DNA of 64,000 nt from Paracentrotus lividus (Eukaryota; Echinodermata; Echinoidea; Camarodonta; Echinidae): assembly GCA_940671915.1 (NCBI GenBank), contig CALNVZ010003429.1:20785596-20849595 (forward strand). Reading direction: 5' to 3'. A program made the position numbers and the translations under genes. Within the stretch, counting starts at the first letter, position 1. The number at the start of each line of letters is the position of its first letter. This document shows, one piece after another, positions 57,633 to 64,000 of this stretch. The notes beneath the pieces are model-generated. The model had not been told where the DNA came from and ran no database searches. It saw only the letters and a program-made list of their open reading frames with translations.

Positions 57633-58980
57633 TAATTGAGTATATGAATATAAAAAAGGCCTAAGTCCAATTTTTGGCGAAATTGAGTTATATATGGGAA
57701 ATTGTTCCTTATACATTGACCCATCTTGTGCATAAATGATGAATCTGAAATCATCTCAGAAATGCCTTAAAAAAAGGATAAAAATCTGGTATGAATGTAA
57801 GAAAAGCCTAAGTCCAGGACTTAGGCTTTTCTTACATTCATATTTAGCGCCCTCTCTCATTACTTCTTGTTTAACCTTGAGTACCTCAAAATGGCTGCTC
57901 ATGAGTTTATGTAGAGGAGGTCCCACAGATTTCCACTTTACATGGAAAAAAAAAGTAAGAAGTTGAAGTTCACTTGCAGATGTTTGTGCTTCTGTGTGTG
58001 TTGTGTGTGTCAGAGGGTGTGTGAGGGGTGTTTGGGTTGGTGTGTGTCAATAATATATAAAACAAAAAATGGCTCCTCAAAAAAAAAAAAAGTAATTCCT
58101 ATGCTGATGGGAGTGTGTGGATGTGGGGCATGCAGGGTGGATTCAGGATTGATGTTTTCTTGCAAAATTCGCTCACAGCACAATTAAAGTTTTTTTTTTT
58201 TTTTTAGAATTTTACCCTAAATTCACTGATAATCAATAAAATTAAAAATTCTGCCCATTTACAAAAGCATTTTACCCAAGATCTCTGGCAAACATGAAAT
58301 AAAGGTCCTTGCTAAGGAAATTCTCACTTCATTTACACCCCCAACCTTAGCTTAAGTGGGACGCCCTCTGTATTTCTTGTTTTTCTATTTAATAACCCCC
58401 CCCCCCTCTCCCCATTCTTGAACTGTTGTTTGGGTGCTTAAGACTTCTTGGTTTCATGGATGGAAGAACAGTGAACTGTAAAACGTGAATAATACATTAT
58501 TTTGCAAACTTTTTTTTCAGTATTTGAACACCTACACATGTCCTCACATTTAAAACCCACACACACACACCCACACCCGCTCGCTCATCCCAAAACACAT
58601 CAACTATAAAAAAAAAAAAAAAAACAAAATACAAAAAGATAAGGGGCCTTTTTTGTCTGATATATAAAATAAATCTCTTGTGTATCATTTTTTATACATT
58701 CAGTACTACAGAAGTCTACCATGTATATGAATGTAAGAACGACAAGTCCATATGATCTAAAAACGACCCAAGTCCACCAGACAAAAGGCCCCGCCCACAA
58801 GTAACTTGAAAATTTATGTTCATAAAAAATTTACACTTAAATTTGTTTTATGATGTTCTCTGATGTCTTTTGGCCAAATAACTTAAATTGCCCAAATTAA
58901 AAAAATATTCAGTTTTTTTCGATTATCTCGAAATGGCCTCCTATGGACTTAGGCCTTTTTTATATTCATATACTCAATTA
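57633..58980. mobile_element. 1.35 kb MITE with GGCCTAAGTCC motif
   Basis: A perfect 37-bp TIR begins TAATTGAGTATATGAATAT (57633-57669 and 58944-58980). The TIR core recurs inside as a 53-bp palindrome at 57790-57842, two copies head to head around GCCTAAGTCC-a-GGACTTAGGC, and as degenerate copies near 58725-58785. The unit A version starts at about 51474 and is cut off at 52696 by the duplication junction. Confidence 0.8.
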
Positions 58981-59679
58981 CACTAGCAAACTCGCAAATT
59001 AATTATGGCATTTAAAAGTATAGTTGGGGGGTAATGAAAGTAGGACGGGAAAATATCATAGGCGTAAACACAAAAATACGAGAAATCAAAAATTATTATT
59101 ATCCGTTCCCTTAAATTAATCACTAGCATTGAAAACAATATAAGAGTAGCGTCTTAAAGTCATTTACATTTTCGCATTAATAATGTGAACAAATCATACA
59201 GAAGAACGGGTCAGAACCTTTGCAAAGTGTAGCACAATAATTATTAATATTGAATATTTATGAATTAATATTGAGGTTAACAATAATAATGATAATAGAA
59301 GAAATTTAAATTCAATTAAAGAGACGATAATGGACTTGTGATAAACTTCACAAATGGCATGAATTCTAGACCATGTGATAAAACAATTTAGATAATTTAT
59401 CTATGTCACTCGTTAACCACATAATGATTCATATTTTATGTTTCAGAATCGATGTCAATTAATACATCATAATAGCACACTTAATAATAGCAAGATACCC
59501 CAACCTCCTCGAAAACAAAAATTATAATTTAAATCAATCCTCAACAAGAACATTCTTTGTTGGTGTCCGTTCTATAAGTTAGTTTAATTTTATCAATGAA
59601 AAAAAAAATTATAATTTACCATTGCAAATAATTTTACTGAATACATAATTTTCATTATAATGACTGTCATCTCCCACTT
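58981..59679. other. Intron sequence, nothing recognised
   Basis: AT-rich intron between the SRCR duplication and the WSC exon. No exon or repeat could be identified. Confidence 0.5.
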
Positions 59680-59994
59680 ACGGTGGATCTTGAGCTTCCA
59701 TGGGGAGTGGATCAAAATCTGCTGACCCCAGACTTGGTGAAAAGCACATGGGGTATTTGTAGTGAAGGTAAATTTCTTGACCACAGCAAAGTAGGCTGTC
59801 CACCATGGACAGTTTCGGGCATCATCGGGCTATGGAAAACGAGATTTAATAACATTACCAGATGGAGCGATGAGTGGAATATTCAAGTCATTAGTACAGT
59901 GGCAGTGGTCATAAAAATCAAGTGATGGAACACACCTGTTACTGGATAAACATCCATGGTGTCAAATTACCCATCGAAGCTCAAGATCCACCGT
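59680..59994. mobile_element. 315-bp MITE with TIR ACGGTGGATCTTGAGCTTC
   Basis: Perfect 19-bp inverted ends (59680-59698 and 59976-59994) enclose non-coding sequence. It ends 32 bp before the WSC exon, just outside the pyrimidine tract and acceptor. A 3-bp CTT target duplication is possible. Confidence 0.75.
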
Positions 59995-60026
59995 CTTTAA
60001 CTCTCTTTTCGTTCTTTTACTTTCAG

Positions 60027-60308
60027 AACCGGGTTACCTCGGTTGCTATGGAGACAAGACGCACGCTCGTGCGCTTGCAGACTACGTATTCATCGACGGG
60101 AACATGACGGTAATGCGATGCATCAACCATTGCCGCTCGCGAGGATACCCGTATGCAGGATTGGAGTATGGCGAGGAGTGCTATTGCGGAACAGAGGATT
60201 CGAATTACGCCCTCTATGGACGATATTGGGATTCAGCGTGTCAGCATCCCTGTTCAGGGTATACAAATGAACGATGTGGAGGAATAGGCCGTATTGCAGT
60301 TTACATAA
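60027..60308 (+). CDS. WSC domain exon of the SRCR-WSC gene
   Basis: A 282-nt phase 1-1 exon between TTTACTTTCAG and A|GTAAGT encodes a complete WSC domain of about 93 residues. In order: GYLGCYGD, a hydrophobic VFIDGNMT segment, MRCINHCRSRGYPYAGLEYG, EECYCGTED, DSACQHPCSGYTNERCGG, and IAVYI. All eight expected cysteines are present. It is intact and closer to the canonical WSC pattern than the minus-strand gene's domain. Its phase allows direct joining to SRCR exon 2 (53629). The predicted product is signal peptide-SRCR-WSC, extending past 60308. Later exons (stalk, membrane anchor) were not found in the remaining 3.7 kb. The role as a carbohydrate-binding surface or secreted immune-type protein is inference. 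Confidence 0.88.
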
Positions 60309-60408
60309 GTAAGTGTGTGGGTTGTTCATACATTTGTTTTTTGTAGTATCATATTCAAATAACTGATTCATTAAAACAAAATTGTTGTTAGTTTTTTTTT
60401 ATTTCTGA

Positions 60409-60460
60409 CCCCCCCCCCCCCCCCCCCCCCACAACTCCCCCCCCCCCCCCCACCCCCCCC
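60409..60460. repeat. Poly-C tract (22 C, 15 C, 8 C)
   Basis: Three long C runs separated by short spacers, 100 bp after the WSC exon donor. The minus strand is G-quadruplex-prone and the plus strand i-motif-prone. Confidence 0.8.
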
Positions 60461-61428
60461 TTTAATATCGGACGATTCCTAATCATCCATACCATCACTA
60501 TATTTCAATTTAATCAAACATTTCAAACAAGAAAAATTGAATAATTTTTCAAAAGAGAACCATGGGGAAGGGCAATAATAATAATAATAATAATAATAAT
60601 AAACGCAATATGAAGCTAAGTTTGATTCATCAGACTGTTACATTTTCGGTGTACTTAATCGAATTGAATATAAGCAGCATTTACAGTACACCAAGGAGGT
60701 ATACCTCCTTGATTTAATGCACATGGAATCTGTTAAACGATCAAAACGTTTCTTTCCAGGCAAATGCTTTGAATAGGGATTAATTTTGTTCTTTGTACTC
60801 TCTATGTCCTATCTTTGAAAAGCAAATGCTACCGTACCAGAATATTATGAAAATCAATATTTAAATAGATATTAAAGAAAAAAGAAATAATTATACAAAA
60901 TACATACAATCCGGAAGATATATAGTCAAAAAGATGTATACTGAAGGGTCTTATATATTCAAATTATATCTTAAAGTTAATGATTTTTCAACATTTTTAA
61001 GCAAATTCCAGACATGGTATGATTCATTGTAGTTTTTAGTTTTATAAACATGGGCACTTTGGTAATAGACGTTCAATACATTTGAGATATTGCATGACAG
61101 GGGGGTTGGGTGATAAGTTGTTTTTCTTCACAATAAAAAGTTAGAAGCAGGTAGTTATTGATTCATATAAACTGAAGATTAGACGTGTGTGGTACATTTC
61201 GTAATTTTATGCTAAATTAGGCCAAAATGAGCTTAGGGGGCCCATATTAGCCTGCATGTAGCCGACCTAATAGTTATATTCAATTCATATTCCGCTACAT
61301 TTTAAATATGCTTAATTAATTTATTTTGGGTTGATTACAGTTTTTTCAATTATTGAATATATATTTTTAAAAATTCTATATTAAACACCTAGATCAAGAC
61401 TGGGGTGTTTTGGATAGCTTGTTAAGAC

Positions 61429-61463
61429 GGGAGGGGGGGGGGGGAGGGGGGGGGGAGGGGGGG
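61429..61463. repeat. G-rich tract
   Basis: Runs of G with isolated A, immediately left of the diverged copy of the dispersed repeat seen at 29918. Confidence 0.8.
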
Positions 61464-61474
61464 CATGATCCCCA

Positions 61475-61735
61475 CCTCCCTAAAGATATCGGTCGCCGAT
61501 CGCGCGAACCGGTGCCCAACATTTTGGCCACGATGGTATAGTGGATCGATGTTATCTACAAGACTGCACTGTGTAATTCTCCAAAATAACAATCTGTTTA
61601 TTTTTATAAAGGAATTAATTAATTTCTATTTATGCATGAAACAATGCTATTTTTGGCTTAAGATTGAGAAAAATATAGCTCGCTAACAATTCTAATTTTT
61701 GGGTGTAAATATTCATATATGGAGCAGACAGGCGG
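61475..61735. repeat. Diverged third copy of the 29918-type repeat
   Basis: Follows the order 'atctcggtc..cgatcgcgcgaac', 'acaagactg..taat', 'ccaaaataac' and 'gtaaatatt' found at 29957-30180 and 34497-34700, with many substitutions. Confidence 0.5.
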
Positions 61736-62439
61736 CCACTGCTGGCATAGGGTGTACCAGGCTAAGTGCGTATCTTGAGTTACTTCCATACGTTTGTGCA
61801 CGTAAATAGTAAATCAGAAAACATATCTGGTGTGATGCGCCGCGAGCTGTTATGTAGGTTCAGAGCACGTAGATATTTAATGAAATGATGTTATACTAAA
61901 ATAGTTATGATCGCTTCGATCGACGGTGACTACAGACGTGAGTAAGAAGGAATATGATAAATGTAAAGTAGGTTGTCTACAAATATAAGAACCTAAAATC
62001 CTGATGAGCTGAAGTAGAAGTATTAAAAATAAATAAAACAACATGAAGATACATGACGAAAGTCACCAATTCTGTACTATTAATGAAATCACAGTTAAAA
62101 TTTAGATTTAAATAAATGTTACATGATTACTAGAACTAGGAAATATACAATTCAAAATATGGATGTTAGTACACTCTTACGCTCACAACTTGTACATCCT
62201 CATACAGGATTATGTTGTTTAGAGACTCAGATACATTAATGAATATAGCACAGTACTATAAAAGGGGATCTCAATGATATAAAGTACTACGATATTTTGA
62301 TGCTATATTTAAGGATTAATCTGATACTTCTGTTACAGGTAATCTATGTTCTGGTTATAGTATTATCTAAAAAGTATAAAAATATTATAATGAAGATTCA
62401 ATAGGCACGATTGAGGATAAAGGGAGAAGGAGAAGCAAC

Positions 62440-63990
62440 GACAATGGGAGGTTGGTCATGACATGAAGGTAAAGGGCGCTGTCCAACATGAAGCGATCTG
62501 TATGTGGCGACAACCTTATGCATGTTTAAGAAACCTCCAGAATCGTAGTTCATAGGAATCGTAGGTGACCTGAAGATTCATCTACGTATCCTACCACTCT
62601 CTGTCCACGATAGGCTACGACATACGACTTAGCTTCCTCCTGCAAACAATAGGCTAACATAAGTTGGTGAGTACCGTGGAATACAATAGCCTCGACTTCG
62701 CGCATTCTCGCGCTCGGAACTTCTCCTTGTCGTCAGCTTTAAAATCAACCAAAATATGAACTTTGCGACAGACTGTGGCGATCCTTACGACTGAACACAG
62801 GCGATCGAGTTTGTTTTCTACCATGATGGCGGGCCTGTCGCCTTAGGTTTCCCGTGGATAAGTCCTCATTAAGTCGCCCCATCATAATGTTGGGTCGTGA
62901 GAATTTTGAAAATTTCTCAAAGGAAATCTAAGCGGCGACTGTGCATATATCTGAATGGGAGGGCCGAATTCATTTGATTTTTGGTGAATGTAGGTGGCGA
63001 CATAAGGTCGTAGCGGCTTAAATTGTCACTAGCCTTTCCGGTTGTCAGCGTAATGCGTTTCGCAACGATGTCACGCTGGAGCGCGGCAACTACGACTGGC
63101 CGCCCGTTAATCCTTTGCTAAAGCTGTTCTATTAGTCTGGCGACAATTCTACGATAGTACCTGGCCGCAGACAAAAGAAGACAGGCTACGCGGTCATTTG
63201 GACGTCAACCCAACTAACAGGCACCGGCTATTGTTAACTTATGTTGAGTAAACGCAAGCGGCGACAGAATTTCTGTCTACTTTTTTGTTGGCCAGCACAG
63301 ACGCGATATTCACGATCTTATAGGCGATTGGATCCTGCGCCATAGGGATGCGATGGGTACTAAAAAAGCAGTTCGCAGGTGTCGCCACAACGATCGCGCT
63401 ATCAGTGGGACAGGCCCTCTAAAAGGGGCACTGGTCCCCACTTGGAGGCGATCGTTGCTCGCGAAACTGGCGATCTTGCCTGTTGTGAGTATCGGGCAGC
63501 AAGTTGTGTATTGTGGGACTAGCTTAGTAGAGAGTCGTATGTTAGTTTATTAATCGAGCCTTTTTTAAATTATCAACTCCTTATAATTATGGAGATTATC
63601 AGGTTGTCCTCAGCAGGATACAACGATCGCCGCTTGTGGGTACAGGCCCTTTACGTATGTTCAGTATTTCTCGGCCATAGGCACTTTCAGAACCTTCTTA
63701 AATCGCGTGATTCATCGGCATGTCTTAATGATTGGTATCATGCACTTGCCAAGCATGAGACGGATTTGAGACGGATCTGGGACCTACTTTAAGACCGATT
63801 TTGAAATCGCTCGCTGGAGACGTTTCGGAGACATCTCAGTGACTCCGGTGAAAAAACCTGAAGATGTCCTGCCGCGTATGGAAAATACAAAAAAGGAATC
63901 GGAAGACGGTCTCCGCGACGGAAAACGAATATCGGAGACGTGTCCGAGTCGCAGAGACCGCGTCCCCTGAAATGTGAAAGTAAGATGTGA
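62440..63990. other. GC- and CpG-richer segment with recurrent GGCGA words
   Basis: Composition changes sharply from the AT-rich surroundings. Words GGCGAC/GTCGCC, CGATCG and TACGAC/GTCGTA recur throughout, and from about 63800 the word GGAGAC is frequent. No convincing coding frame: the open stretches of 66-67 codons show no domain. It may be an old repeat. Confidence 0.4.
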
Positions 63991-64000
63991 GATAGTGCAT

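Larger units (their letters stand above)
52697..58844. repeat. 6.1 kb tandem duplication, unit B
   Basis: Second copy of the unit. Its right end leaves the alignment at 'acttaaattt' (58844), inside the GGCCTAAGTCC element, where unit A instead runs into the SRCR exon. Confidence 0.85.

Overview
This is eukaryotic, AT-rich, intron-containing DNA full of microsatellites, homopolymer runs and short inverted-repeat transposons. The recognisable proteins point to a deuterostome invertebrate. They are tandem IL-17 cytokines, a group A scavenger-receptor cysteine-rich (SRCR) domain split over two exons, and WSC carbohydrate-binding domains. An echinoderm, most likely a sea urchin, fits best (inference; no search was run). 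Gene models below were built by hand from reading frame, GT/AG splice sites and exon phase.

Layout. 1-4.6 kb: no convincing gene. 4.6-7.4 kb: a 2.8 kb non-autonomous DNA transposon with a 6-bp target duplication, holding degenerate tandem repeats and a nested insertion. 7.8-14.4 kb, minus strand: a secreted or type I membrane protein gene with a signal-peptide exon, a WSC exon, and a terminal exon for a Ser/Thr/Pro-rich stalk, transmembrane segment and repeat-bearing cytoplasmic tail; the terminal exon carries frameshifts. Its 4.3 kb intron is packed with mobile elements. 16.4-38.4 kb: four IL-17 genes (+, -, +, +). Each has a tiny first coding exon of 2 or 5 codons and one large second exon. 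The last two lie in a tandem duplication of about 4.5 kb. 40.2-60.3 kb, plus strand: a gene with a signal-peptide exon, SRCR exon pairs and a WSC exon, all joined in phase 1. The SRCR pair sits in a 6.1 kb tandem duplication, and the first copy is broken by small deletions. A 25-N assembly gap lies in its first intron. 60.3-64 kb: repeats, poly-C/poly-G tracts and an unusual CpG-richer segment.

How the parts relate. The window is an immune-type locus: four IL-17 paralogues flanked by two WSC-containing surface or secreted proteins. All four IL-17 genes carry the same bipartite motif a few hundred bases after the stop codon. It is a GTCAA/TTGAC palindrome followed by a small hairpin with a TAA or TAT triloop. 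One stem pair differs between the two subfamilies by a compensatory change, so this could be a shared 3' UTR control element.

The other notable theme is a set of short TIR elements whose terminal motif is repeated inside the element, often head to head. At least four unrelated families here share this design. Many single-base indels between duplicated segments suggest either unpolished sequence or recent pseudogenisation, and these cannot be separated from the sequence alone.
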